This document shows positions 1 to 10,525 of a stretch of DNA of 64,000 bases, piece after piece. The translations under genes and the position numbers were made by a program. The DNA comes from Hemileia vastatrix (lineage: Eukaryota > Basidiomycota > Pucciniomycetes > Pucciniales > Zaghouaniaceae): assembly GCA_030280995.1 (NCBI GenBank), contig JASXTE010000002.1, forward strand, positions 26,943,683-27,007,682, read 5' to 3'. The notes below the pieces were generated by a model. That model had not been told where the DNA came from. It made no database searches and saw nothing but the letters and a program-made list of their open reading frames with translations. Position 1 is the first letter of the stretch; each line of letters opens with the position of its first letter.

Positions 1-154
1 TTTCTTTCACCAGCTCAACATGAAATTGCATATTTTCTGAAATCACATATTTTTTCAGTGTTTCTTTTTTTCATTCTTCACTCATATCCTTTTCCTCCTC
101 TCCTCAAATATCCCTCAAATATTTTGGTTGCATTTTTTTAACTCATCTCACCAG
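1..154 (+). promoter_or_regulatory. Leader and first noncoding exon of the Tet-like gene, copy A
   Basis: The sequence matches the reverse complement of about 30145-30320, upstream of the Tet-like gene in the other Harbinger copy. It ends in a consensus splice donor (CCAG/GTAAGT, exon end 154). A matching acceptor (TTGTTCAG) ends at 2755, just before the ATG at 2763. I infer a 2.6-kb 5'UTR intron. A third relic of the same leader, with the same donor, is at 9530-9665. No transcript data support this. Confidence 0.5.
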
Positions 155-282
155 GTAAGTCATTTTTTCATTTTTATTGATTTTTTATTTTCTAATCATG
201 TTTTTTTTGTTAGTGCTTCAATTTTTTTTTCAAGGGTAAACTTTATTTTTTCTCTCAATCTTTTCTCTCTTGTCCTGCTTTT

Positions 283-520
283 TCTTCTCCTTTCCCCCCT
301 TCTTGTTTGCCCAATCCCCTCTTTCCCCCTTATTCTCTTTCTCACCCCTTTTATCCCCTTTATGCATTCTTTTTTTGCCCTCTTTAGGCCCCCTATACCC
401 CCCTTTACTCCCTTTTCCCTGCTTTAGCACGCCTCACGCCTCACCCCTCCACCACTTCCTCCCTCACCCCTACCCGCTTATTACTTTCCCCCCTTTCCTT
501 TCCTCCTCCTCCCTTTATCT
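283..520. repeat. C-rich arm of the split inverted repeat, copy A
   Basis: A pyrimidine-rich block with runs of C and a CTCTTTAG-type motif. It is complementary in character to the G-rich block at 2090-2275, and the pair corresponds to the two arms at 29160-29935 of the other copy. It lies inside the inferred 5'UTR intron. Open frames across it are low-complexity and not genes. Confidence 0.6.
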
Positions 521-534
521 CTAAAAAGATTGCT

Positions 535-2085
535 AAGCAAAAATTGGTCACCACACTCTCAGTAGGCTTCTGGATTTTCCTAAGTAATTTTTCATTTGAG
601 TTAACATCTATTATCAAAGGTTTCTACTTCTACCTCTAATTTCTAGACCTTTGTTTCTAGCCAGGCTTTGTATCACCAAGCCAACTCATACTATGGATTA
701 CTCCCAGCTTAATCTGGTGGTTCAAAATTTGATGTGTTATCCAGCTACAAATGATGGCAGTGAGACTTCAAACCTGTCCAAACCACAATTTCAATTCTAA
801 AGTATCTTCCATTCCAAACCCCCCTTTCAACACTTTAACTATGCTCTCACCAAGCCCACAATTCAGAATGAAAAAGACACTATGAAGAACCTTTTTCTAC
901 TGGGCTCAATGAATTTGGGCAGTTTGTGTCTAATAAAGAAAAATGTTTGGATTGGCACTGAAATTTTTTCATATCTTATTCTGAGGATGCCATACCAGCC
1001 CTCTAGCACCCTTGTGCCCTTGTAAAAACTCACATTCATCTGCTTATATGGTTTTCACTGTTTTTATTAAAAGATAGACTACCATCCTGGAATCTCCAAA
1101 CTCTACATTCTGAAAGCCAAAGCCAACTCAAAAGCAGAACCTCCACTCAAAGTGAAATCATCTCTGATTCATCTCATAAGAGCTCATTTTCTCATTATTT
1201 AAAAATGAGCAGTAGCTAAGTTGAATGTACTTCATCATATATATAAGCTTGCATATAGCCACTGCACTTGTTTTCACCAAAAAAAGTCACAGAAACTCTC
1301 AAAGCCTGTTTCTAATGATTATGATCTCAATGATCAAGTTGAAGAGCTTTTTCAGTCAGACTTCTCTGTTTGTAAAAAAGGAAAATCAGCTCCTCCTGGT
1401 CACAAAGCTGCTTTTGTGTTCTCTGGATCTATTGTGCCATCAATTCCCCCCATAATCACACTAACTACCTCCACTCCCCGGTTGCAATCTCCACTTGTAC
1501 AGTTTTGTCTTTTCAAGACAAACTCTAATCCTGAGTCCAAAAATGAGCTATCCCCAGAGCCGATTTCAGCACCAAAAAGTCACCACAGTGCTTTGGTTCC
1601 ACTTAAAAAAGTAGCTTTGCCTCCCTTAATTACTAAACCTGTTTCAGAAGAACATCTATAATGTGGCTCTACTTAAAAGACTTGTCCTAATGACTCATAT
1701 CCTTACCTTCAACAATCTTCCACCACTTTATAGTTTTCTTTGGAATCATTACTTGGTGCAAATGATCTATGTGCTTCAAGTGCTACCCACCTCTCCGCAG
1801 GTACTGGAATATTATATGATGAAATGGCTTCATTACATGGTGGTTCTTCACAATCAAAAATTTTTATAGGTGCAGATGACAAGAAGTCACAAATTAAGGT
1901 CATCAGGACCCTTCAAAAATGTGGAGGTGACTTCAAATCTTTTATTTACTGCACAAAGGCAGCACTGCGTTGAGAAGGGCTTTGGAAATCAGTGTGAGCA
2001 CAAGATGGTTTGAGTTAGAAAATTAATATTTTTTTATATATTAAATTTTATTTTTTAAGGTTAGTCAGCATTCTGATTCTTTCCA
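535..2085. other. Unidentified insert between the two arms of the inverted repeat
   Basis: About 1.5 kb without a counterpart in the other Harbinger copy separates the C-rich and G-rich arms. It holds broken coding-like stretches: an open frame at 1221-1661 rich in Ser, Pro and Lys, and one at 1740-1973. I recognise no domain. Composition is less AT-extreme than the flanks, which fits a later insertion of an older decayed element, but I could not define end repeats or a target duplication. Confidence 0.35.
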
Positions 2086-2089
2086 GTAG

Positions 2090-2275
2090 GCGGCCTAAAG
2101 GGGGGAAAAGGGAGTAAAGGGGGGGTATAGGGGGCATAAAGAGGGCAAAAGGGGTGCCTAAAGGGGGGAAAAGGGGGTTAAGGGGGTTTTGAGGAGATCA
2201 AGAAGGGGGAGAGGGGGTTTGAGGACACCAAAAAGAGGGAAATGAGGCAGACAAGGAAGGGTAATATGGGGGCTT
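2090..2275. repeat. G-rich arm of the split inverted repeat, copy A
   Basis: Many G4-G7 runs separated by short A-rich steps such as CCTAAAG and TTTGAGGA. It is the counterpart of the G-rich arm at 29575-29935. Runs of this kind can form G-quadruplex or triplex DNA; that is known chemistry, and function here is inference. Confidence 0.6.
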
Positions 2276-2762
2276 GTAAAAGATAGTTTTAATAATTTTT
2301 ATTAACATTATTTTGTATTTTGTATTTTTTTTAACAGAATATTATAAAAAAAATTTGTTCTGGTTCAAGCTGATTCAAAAATAAATTTGATGTGTTTATA
2401 ATTTTGATTTTTTTTTTGGGAATAATTTATCTGATACAAATTTTTTTTTGTTTAAATTTTTGAGTATAGTTTTTTTTAATCTTTTTTTTTCAAGGACTTT
2501 AGGTGGTATATCTAATTCCAAATAACTTTAAATTTCATTTAGGTGGAAAAGAATTTTACTGATGTTTGTTTTTATTTTATTTTATTTTATTTTTGTTTCA
2601 ATTTTTCTCTTCAAAGACAGTTTTAGTAATTGATTTCTTTTCAAAAAAATTATTTGGATTAATCTTTTTCAATAAAATTCTTAAGGTTAAATAAACAAAC
2701 TTAATTTTGTGAGTTTTATTTTTTTGGTTTTTGACACAAATTTTTTTTTGTTCAGAGAAAAA

Positions 2763-3967
2763 ATGTCTATTTCATCAGAATCAACTCTTACTTCTCTATC
2801 ATCATCCTCTTTATTGTCATTATCATCTTTTTCAAATTCAACTTCATTTCAATCATCATCCAAAATATCAAAAAAAAATAATGATGTTTGAATTCAGCAG
2901 AATAAAAGAAATTTAAAAAATAAAATTCATTTGGATTGCTTATTTGGCAATATATCAAATATTTAGTACTATAAAACTAGAGTTTATCAAAAAAATTCTT
3001 ATCCAAATGAGTTACCAGAAGATTTAATATATTTAACTGGATAAGGAGACAATGAAATTAAAGCAGTTATCAGTAATTCTTTTAAACCTCAATTTATTTA
3101 TTAAAACCATTCTTTTAATGGTTCAAAAGATGAAACCTTTGATCAACTATCTGATCTCATAATAACACTATATCAATTGGCTTTGGCTTGTTTACCATTA
3201 AGGAATACAAATTTTTTGGGTGGTATTATGATTGGATTTGGTTGTAGACCAGGATTTGTTAAAAGCTATTCTCTTGGTATGTCTGATAATATATGTTTCT
3301 TTCTTCAAATCATGTCACTAATTTTATTTCCATAGGCATCTATTCTTTACTTAAAAATTTATCTAAAGCTCAAAAATATGAAAATTTTTGCTTATGAGAC
3401 ACCTTACCTTCTTTCAATACTTTTATTGCTTTTTGCCTCAAAAAACTCTGTAATAAAGCTTTTAAAAAGAATCATCAACTTGCTACCAAAGTTGGAATAC
3501 CAAATTGTTGTGACTCCAAATGGGTAAAAATTAGCAACCAATATCTTTTATTTTCAAACTTTATTATTACAAATTCAGTATTCCACAATAAGATTCATAT
3601 TGATAGGAACAATTCCAATTATCTTACTTTTGGAATTTTCTTATATATCAATCCAATAACTGGAATACCTATCCCTTCCGCAGATAAAAAAAAAGGTCAT
3701 GGGTTATACTTTCCAGATAAAAACTGTATAATTGATTTTGGATTGGGAACTAGAATCATTGAAACTATTTTCAACTCTTCTAAGGATAATGACCAAACAA
3801 CAAAAGCTCCCCCTGGTTTGGAATCTTGTCACGACTTTACTCATTTTGGCTGCTCCTTCCAAATCAGTCAAAAAATAATCCAAAAAATAAATAAAGTAAA
3901 AAAAGAAGGTAAATTTAACAGATATAAAAAAACTTTATGTAGATCAAAAAAGTATGGGGATGAGTAG
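2763..3967 (+). pseudogene. Tet-like 2OG-Fe(II) oxygenase, copy A (decayed)
   Basis: Homologue of the gene at 27307-28552. The order is a Ser-rich N-terminus (from 2763), a middle region, an intron with donor GTATGTCTG near 3279 and acceptor CATAG near 3336, then the double-stranded beta-helix core. The iron-binding HxD is visible as HIDR near 3597, followed by GHGLYFPD, IIDFGLG and HFGCSFQIS. Proteins of this fungal family (TET/JBP relatives) oxidise 5-methylcytosine in DNA. The residue expected to be the third iron ligand is Asp (DNDQTT) where the other copy has His (DNHQTT), so this copy is likely catalytically dead. Several in-frame stops precede the core, including a TGA at the position where the other copy has TAG. 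Confidence 0.75.
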
Positions 3968-4249
3968 AGTCATCAAATATTTTTTATTTTTTAATAATTT
4001 TTTTATAAATAACTCTTATATTTCAAATTCTTAAAGTGAAGTAATGGGCCAACAACCTTGTGTTGTATAAATGGGAATCATGACCAAATTTATTTTTTTC
4101 ATGAGTTCCTTGGCCTACACTTGTGGAAAGTCCTAAAAATTTATCTCTAGATGTATCCACATTTTGGCTTGAGGGATTGTCATTACTTTAAACTAGGGAA
4201 ATTGATATATATTAGATATTTATTTAATAATTTACGTAATTATATTAAA

Positions 4250-4600
4250 TTTAGATGACTTCCACCACTTACTTCAATAAAATGCAGGGGGGGGTATTGC
4301 CAAATTTTCAAATCTGACATGTGAAATTGAGGACTTAGAAAAATTTTGGTGATACCCACCCCTTGCTTCAATAAAATTCAGGGGAGGGTATTGCCAAATT
4401 TTCATATGAAACTTGCAAAAATAAAATTGACTTGAATTTTTGGAGATAACCATCCCTTACTTCAATAAAATGCAGGGGGTAGTATTGCCAAAATTTCATA
4501 TAAGACTTGAAAAAAAATAATTTGGGTAATACTTGCCCCTTAGTTCAATCAAATGCAGGGGTGGTATTGGGAAATTTTAAATGTGACTTGAAAATTTTAA
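4250..4600. repeat. Tandem repeats of about 95 bp between convergent genes, copy A
   Basis: Four degenerate units each contain a C- or G-rich patch, CAATAAAATGCAGGGG and a stretch like CAAATTTTCA. The same repeat occurs at 26590-27010 in the other copy, again between the 3' ends of the Tet-like and trihelix genes. The position suggests a 3' end or transcription-termination zone; this is inferred. Confidence 0.6.
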
Positions 4601-4778
4601 CTAAAAAAGGGTTTTTAACATTAAAAACTCTTGAAAATTTTATTTAAAAAAGAATTTATAACATTAAATTATGAAAATTCAACTAATGATCAATATAGTG
4701 AAGAAATACAGGAAATTAAGATAAAATTTTATGAACAATTAATTATGAACAGTTGAAGTGTGAGAGAAATAAAACAAA

Positions 4779-6171
4779 CTAGTCATCAAACAATTTCTTT
4801 AAATGTTCAATTTCCTCAACAAATTTATTAGCTTTAACACATTCTATCAAGAAATATTTCTTTTTGGAATATTCTTCACAATCAAGCTTATATTTCATCT
4901 ATTCCATGAGGTTTTGATGCTTGAGTGTTTTCTCCTCTTTCATTGATTTTTCAATACTTAGAGATAACTCAAATTTTTTCTCCTCCAAGTATTGTGCCCT
5001 ATCATCCTTCTGTAAAGAGTTTTTTTACTTCCTCTCCTCCAAGACTTGTGCCCTATCATCCTTCCGTTAAGAGATTTAAAACTTACTCTCTTCCAAATCA
5101 TGTACCCTGTAATCACTCTTTAAAGAGAGCTCATATTTTTTCTTTTCAAACTTTAGAGTCTCTTTAGCAACTTCCACTTGTTCTAGAGTGATAATAAATA
5201 TTAACAAAAAGTAGAAGAAAAGCAGAGTAAAGTATTAAGAGGCTGGGCATCACTTACCAGCATCACATTTCTCCAAAAATTCTTCAATAGAAGAATAAGG
5301 GGTTTGAAATTAAGTATCATTTTTTCTTCTTCTTTAAGAGGGGAAATTTAGACTACTTGAAGCCCTTTGCTTTTTTTTCAACATCCCATTTTTCTCCTCA
5401 TCATTGTCGCTGGCTTCTGAATCAGTTAATTGTGGCTCCTACATTTGTTCTTCAGCCTTTTTAGAAATAAGAAAATTTAAATAAAAAAAAGAATTGATAA
5501 GATAAAAGAAAAAAAACATACTTAAGTTAGATCAGGTTGGTTTATATTTACATAAGGATCTATTGAAAAGATATCTTGATTTGTGGAAGTTAAACAAGGG
5601 GAGGCTTGAGTAGAAGAAGAAGAAAAAAATTTCTTTTGACATCATGATTGGAGATAGAATCTTTACCATCCAACATGTTTTCAAAATTAAAATCAGCTTG
5701 CTCTCCAAAAATAGCATCCATCTCTTTAAAGTAAGGACATAAAGAATCAAGTTTATTGTCTATGAATTTGATGCCCTTACTGATATCAAGGTCAGTAATA
5801 CTAAAACCGGTAGAAGATGAAAGAGTCTTTGCCTTCTTGTATTTGGCTCTATAATTTTTGAAGCTTTCAGAAATTTATTTAGGTAAAAGATCTATCCTTC
5901 CCTTGGTCTAATTCCATAATTCCTTGTCCATTAAAAGATAACCATAAACTTTTTATGCTGGGGTCCATCCTACTTTATTTGCATTTTTGGTACCAAAACA
6001 AGAGTCATAGTTCGATTTAGTTTTCAGCCAGTCAATAAGAATAAGATGATCATCTTTTTTTAATTGAAAGTTATTTTATTTCTTGGCCGAGAAGGGGAAA
6101 GATGGAGTAGTGCAATTTGAAGAACAACTGGGGGAAGGCTGCCTTTGAGAAGATCTATGATGACAGGTCAT
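4779..6171 (-). pseudogene. Trihelix/Myb-like Harbinger accessory protein, copy A (decayed)
   Basis: Antisense homologue of the gene at 25107-26456. The start fits ATG at 6171 followed by a Ser/Gln/Pro-rich segment ending in SAKK. A stop follows at once, where the other copy continues into the DNA-binding domain. The C-terminal coiled-coil repeats around 4930-5150 (motif DDRVQDLEE in the other copy) are recognisable on the minus strand but frameshifted. Harbinger-type elements usually encode a Myb/SANT or trihelix protein that helps the transposase reach the element ends. Confidence 0.65.
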
Positions 6172-6449
6172 GTTAAGATAATTGAAGATGAAAAGGAGCA
6201 AAATAAGCAGATGAGATAGGGAGATGTTCTGAATGGAGAGAATGGGAGTGTGAAGAAATGTAGAAGGCATATCCAGAGTGTAGTCAAAGATGTGGTTATG
6301 AATGATAATAGGCCAAGATGTGGTTATGACAGAAAGTTGTCCAATATGTGGTTTTGAAAAATTGAGTAGGAAAATGTTGGATAAGAGGTCAACTTTGAAA
6401 CATAAAATGTCTAAAAATCCAATTATTAGCAAAAATAATTGTGGAAGAT

Positions 6450-6516
6450 AATTGGGGTATAAGGATTTTTATCTGCAATTAATTTAATTGCAGATTGGTC
6501 AACTTTTATACCCCCT
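6450..6516 (-). repeat. Terminal inverted repeat end of Harbinger copy A
   Basis: Read on the minus strand from 6516 it begins AGGGGGTATAAAAGTTG and then contains a palindromic CTGCAATTAAATTAATTGCAG segment, aligning with the left end at 24739. The flanking AAT at 6517-6519 matches the AAT seen at the other Harbinger ends. Confidence 0.75.
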
Positions 6517-6619
6517 AATTAGTGTGCATAGGTGAAATAACTCATATCCTATAGTATTTGCCAAATAAATTCATTTATACATGCATATACCCACCTATTA
6601 TAGGTCTTATGTACTTAAT

Positions 6620-7198
6620 AGGGGGTATCAATATTAATGGATCTGCAATTAGGGATCAGGAATTTCTTTCCCTGAATCAGACACTATGAATCGCACAGGA
6701 TTCTTATCCACTAGCCCTTGTGATGGTGGATATGCAATGCACAATATTGCATTATCCTGCCTCTTATACCCCAATTTTTTTTTCCATTCCCAATCCCTGC
6801 TCCCAAACTCATAAAATCAATGATTTATTTGTAAGAAATTCACATGACATATAATTGCAGATGTCATCCTTATTTCACTCTTCACTCTAGGCCACTTAAT
6901 TTTGGTGGAAAAAACTTAAGATTTTTTTCTATCTCCACTTTCCCCTGCTCATTTGGTAGAAAATTTCTGCTTCCCTCATCACGTAAACCTTCAACCAACA
7001 ACTATGAAGCACTTCTCTACTAGGAAGTGGCTTGCATAAACTATGGATTTTATCACTTTATCTTTAATTTCTGAATCTGATTATTCCTCTGATTTATAAA
7101 CCACTTTAGCTTATATGTTGATTCTTTCCAAGAAGTGTTACATCAGACAAAAGGGGACAAATCTTGTTCATGATCCCAGATACAATCTTCACTCAATC
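6620..7198 (-). mobile_element. Right end of a second Harbinger-like element (copy B, relic)
   Basis: Starts AGGGGGTATCAATATTAATG after AAT and matches the reverse complement of 40320-40916, including TTATCCACTAGCCC and TATACCCCAATTT. It lies only 103 bp from the end of copy A, with the ends facing each other. It runs into a transposase start at 7043 and is interrupted at 7199 by a solo LTR. Weak similarity may resume after 8380, and a leader-like block at 9530 could be its continuation. Confidence 0.7.
7043..7198 (+). pseudogene. N-terminal fragment of a PIF/Harbinger transposase
   Basis: ATG at 7043 followed by a frame with one stop that reads into LSKKCYI and VHDPRYNL, matching LSKKCYI and YHDPRYDL of the transposase at 39994-40497. 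Coding stops at the LTR insertion at 7199. Sequence beyond 8380 is too decayed to rejoin with confidence. The catalytic core is not present here. Confidence 0.65.
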
Positions 7199-8375
7199 TG
7201 TCAGTACAGTCTAGTATATAAGTATGATATAATAGTGTTATTTTATGGTCCTACTACTTATTTATAAATGATTTAGTGATTAAACCTCAGGGGAAGATCA
7301 ATAGAATAGTTATACTCAAATAAAACTCACAATACTTGGATTTAAATGCGTGCTAGTGGTGGAAAATAGAAGAATAAAATATAGTTATAGCTTTTATAAA
7401 GATAATATCAATTTATAAGGGCTTTATAATATATTTCTGAATGTTAATAATTGTAGTGTAATGTTTGTTTTAAGTGTAGTAATTGAATGATGATAATAAA
7501 CCGTCAAAATCCCTCCTTACTTATACCCAAATCCACTGGAGTGCACAGACCTTCAATCCAGATGATGTCACTGCTATCCCCGGCAATTACAGCACTGTGA
7601 GGGCCCATCACCTCCCCATGGCGTCCACTTCAAGCAGTTTCAACACCCAGACCTCCAGTAAGGACCCTCCATCACTATTAATAATAACACAGAGTCATAC
7701 CATAAATAGAAATCCCAGATAAAAGCGGATACCATAAAGAAACAGGTAAAATAAATGATCAAAAAGAGATTTAATGAAACTAAAAGCATATAAAGGAAAC
7801 AAATAAAATGTCCAAGCCCCCAATAACATCCCCAATCATCCACATTAACCCAAAAACATATTTCCAACCCATAAATCCGTGAATAACCATCCAAGGAAGT
7901 AATTTTAGTTGTCCAAACTGGGTGTATGCGCCTGATATAGGTGTCTATGCTTCTGTAGGCGTTGTGAGTCCACTGATTTCGTCCATATGACCTAAAATAA
8001 GCAGAAAAACAAAGGTTATAGGCTATTAAGGGGCTAAAACCCACTTATATACCTAAATATACATAATATACTGCATATTTCACTGAATATGAGATTTATG
8101 TATACATATAAGCTTATGTATGTCAATAATTACTTCATATCACTTAAGATAAGTATATTATGACTCCATTAACACCTTAATAAGTATTATTAGGCCATGG
8201 ATAAGCTATTTAAACTATTATAAATTATATAATAGAATAATAATTATATATATATATAATAAAATAATATATATTATTATTTTAACCTTATTTTTAAGAT
8301 ATAAGCTTAATCTAGTTAAGGTTATCTTATTTTAAGCATAAGAAATACTCAGTCCTAAGGATATTTAGGCTGACA
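7199..8375 (-). mobile_element. Solo LTR (family 3) with perfect target duplication
   Basis: Minus-strand ends are TGTCAGCCTAAATATCC (from 8375) and CTAGACTGTACTGACA (to 7199), so the LTR has TGTCA/TGACA termini like the Ty3 LTRs elsewhere in the window. It is flanked by CAATC on both sides (7194-7198 and 8376-8380), a perfect 5-bp duplication. A TATA-like motif TATATAAGTGGG lies near 8049 on the minus strand. Open frames at 7483-7722 and 7640-8044 lie inside the LTR and are not taken as genes. No internal Ty3 region remains, so it formed by LTR-LTR recombination. Confidence 0.85.
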
Positions 8376-8380
8376 CAATC

Positions 8381-9529
8381 ACTTGGAATGGTTTTTTTTT
8401 GCGTATTGACTTTGATTTTGAATTTTCTGTCAAAGTCTCTTTTTTTCAAGTCTCTTTGTTTCCCTTCATAATTTCAACATGAAATCACATTGTTGAAAGA
8501 CCCTTACAGTTTCCTTGCTGTAAGCTGAATCCAAGAAAGTTGTATAAACCTCAGAAAACCTTGTCCCTTTAAATAAAATAAGAGTTGAAAATTAACTAGT
8601 CGAAAATTTCTACTTAACAATAAAATGAGTTGTTAACCAGTTTTTTAATGTATTTGAGATGATGAATTGGTGTTCTTAAGTTAATATAAAGAAATAAAAC
8701 AAAAATTTGTACCAGTGAAAAGTTATTTAAATAATTGAATTAATATGTTTTTATTAAGTTTTTATTTTTTTGAAATAATTTTAAAATTTAGTCCCTAGAG
8801 TTGATTCCTTTCTAATTATACCCTATATTTATATACTTATAAAATGTTGTGTAAAATATATGAAGTGTTAAGGAAAAATGTTATATTTATAAGGGTATTA
8901 CAACTTGTAGAATGTTATCTTAAATGATGGTTGTTATGTGTTATATTTTAATATGTGATAGTATCTGATGTTGTATGCTGTTTTATTCTTTTGAATCTAC
9001 AGTATTTATATGCATAGTCAAGTCAAGTTGCCTCCTTTGTCCTTCCAGAGCTTTTACAGACTTCTAGACTCAATTAGAGCCTTAAAACTTTAATAAAAAC
9101 ATTTAAAAACTAGAGATGATAGAGAAAAATCTGAAGAAAATTTCTTCTAACTTTTATAGCCTGTGAGGCCTTATTCACTGAGCTAAAAATCATTAAAGTT
9201 AAGTAAATCAACAAGAATCATAAATAAATTAAAATACTTAATAAAATAATTTAAAATATAAGAAAAATAGTAAAAATTCCCATAAAATTTTCAAAGGTTC
9301 TAGAGCCTCCTAAATTTCTTTCCATGAATTTTTAATCCCATAATAGTGTTTCTTGACTTTGAGTTAATTATTTTCTCTTGATGCATTATTAGACCAATTT
9401 TTATCATGAAACCAACCATTTCCTTTGCAATAAAATTATTCTAAGATCAAATAACACTTTTAAGCCTCATAATAAGTTACCCAACATAAATTCAAAGCAT
9501 CTTTTAGTGACGTAATAAACTATATACTT
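8381..9529. other. AT-rich relic sequence, no gene seen
   Basis: No open frame of note and no recognisable domain. It is probably the decayed interior of Harbinger copy B, judged from the flanking pieces only. Confidence 0.3.
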
Positions 9530-9790
9530 CCACAACATATTTTCTGAAATCATATAAATGTTCAGTCATACTTTCTTTCTTTCATCACTCATATTCATTT
9601 CCTTCTCTCCTTTTGCATCCTTCAAACAATTTGAAGTCAATTTTTTTTTGAAATCAACTCTCCAGGTAAGTAACTTTTTTCATTTTTACTTATATTTTTG
9701 CTAATTGTAACGTTTTTTCTGTCTTTTTCTTTTTTGTATTTAATTTTTTTGTAAGTTTCTAATTTTATTTTCAAGGTAAAATTAACATTT
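9530..9790 (+). mobile_element. Relic of the Harbinger Tet-gene leader (third copy)
   Basis: CATATTTTCTGAAATCATAT, then TTCATCACTCATATTC and CTCTCCAGGTAAGTAAC, align with 35-165 and with the reverse complement of 30130-30290. The splice donor is kept. A short C-rich stretch follows at about 9865-9880. Downstream the similarity is lost. Confidence 0.6.
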
Positions 9791-10189
9791 TTTTATCTTC
9801 CTCTTTTTTTTCTTTTTTTCTCTCCATCATCCTACACTTCCTTCCTCCTTGGCATGGCCATTATCCCCCCTTTCCCCTATATCACTTTTTTTGTTCCATT
9901 TCATTGAAACACATACATTGCACATTATTTATTCATTTCAATTGTTCCATATTAATTTTCACCCAAATTCCAACTTCACTTTTTCTCACTCATTTTTTCT
10001 ACCTTTCAATCAAAGTAGGTTTCATCTCTTTTTTTTCATGCTTATATGATATCACTTTCTTTCTATGAACATTTCAAACCTAAATCTATGTAGGACTCTT
10101 ATCTGGATAACAGTTGACTTATTCAGCTCCACATGTTGTCATTTTTATTACCACTTTTATAGTTTTTGTAAAATTTTGAAAATCTGAGT

Positions 10190-10525
10190 TTGAATTAGTT
10201 TTAGGCTTATTTAATTTTACATATTTTTACTTAAGACTATCCTACAGAGTACCTTTAATTTCACACAAACAGATTTGAATTTGGTTCAGTTGTTTCTGAG
10301 ATATTGACCATTAAATTTGATCCTTTTTTCCCAATTTGACTTTTTATTGCATGGTTTTATATAACAAATTAGGGTTATTTTTACTTTAATTAAATTCTCT
10401 TTTAACTGAAGACTCTCCTAAAGCCTATCTTTCATTTCTAACAAACAGTTTTAAATTTGGTTAAGTGGTTGCTGAGATATTTACCTTTAAAGTTGAGCCT
10501 TTTATTCAAAATTTTACTTTATTTA
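10190..10525 (+). repeat. Two direct repeats of about 145 bp
   Basis: Two diverged copies about 185 bp apart share AACAGATTTGAATTTGGTTC / AACAGTTTTAAATTTGGTTA, then GAGATATT and a TTGAxCCTTTT end. There is no coding capacity. Probably the remains of a transposon's noncoding part. Confidence 0.5.

Larger units (their letters stand above)
1..6516 (-). mobile_element. PIF/Harbinger-like element copy A (partial, runs off the left edge)
   Basis: Reading leftwards from 6516, this stretch mirrors 24739 to about 30320 of the other copy: terminal repeat, trihelix gene, block of short tandem repeats, Tet-like gene, long 5'UTR intron with C-rich and G-rich arms, and the leader at the window start. The outer end at 6511-6516 reads CCCCCT and is followed by AAT, as at the right end of the other copy. 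The transposase half lies outside the window. All genes carry stops, so this copy is dead. The two arms of the intron are separated here by about 1.5 kb of unrelated sequence. Confidence 0.8.

Noticed and set aside
128..524. Pyrimidine-strand open frames giving Phe/Pro/Leu-rich peptides (also on the minus strand at 230-430 and 29537-29793)
   Set aside because: They follow from C- and T-rich low-complexity DNA inside the inferred 5'UTR intron.
7483..8044. Open frames of 79 codons (plus) and 134 codons (minus)
   Set aside because: Both lie wholly inside the solo LTR bounded by TGTCA/TGACA and the CAATC duplication.
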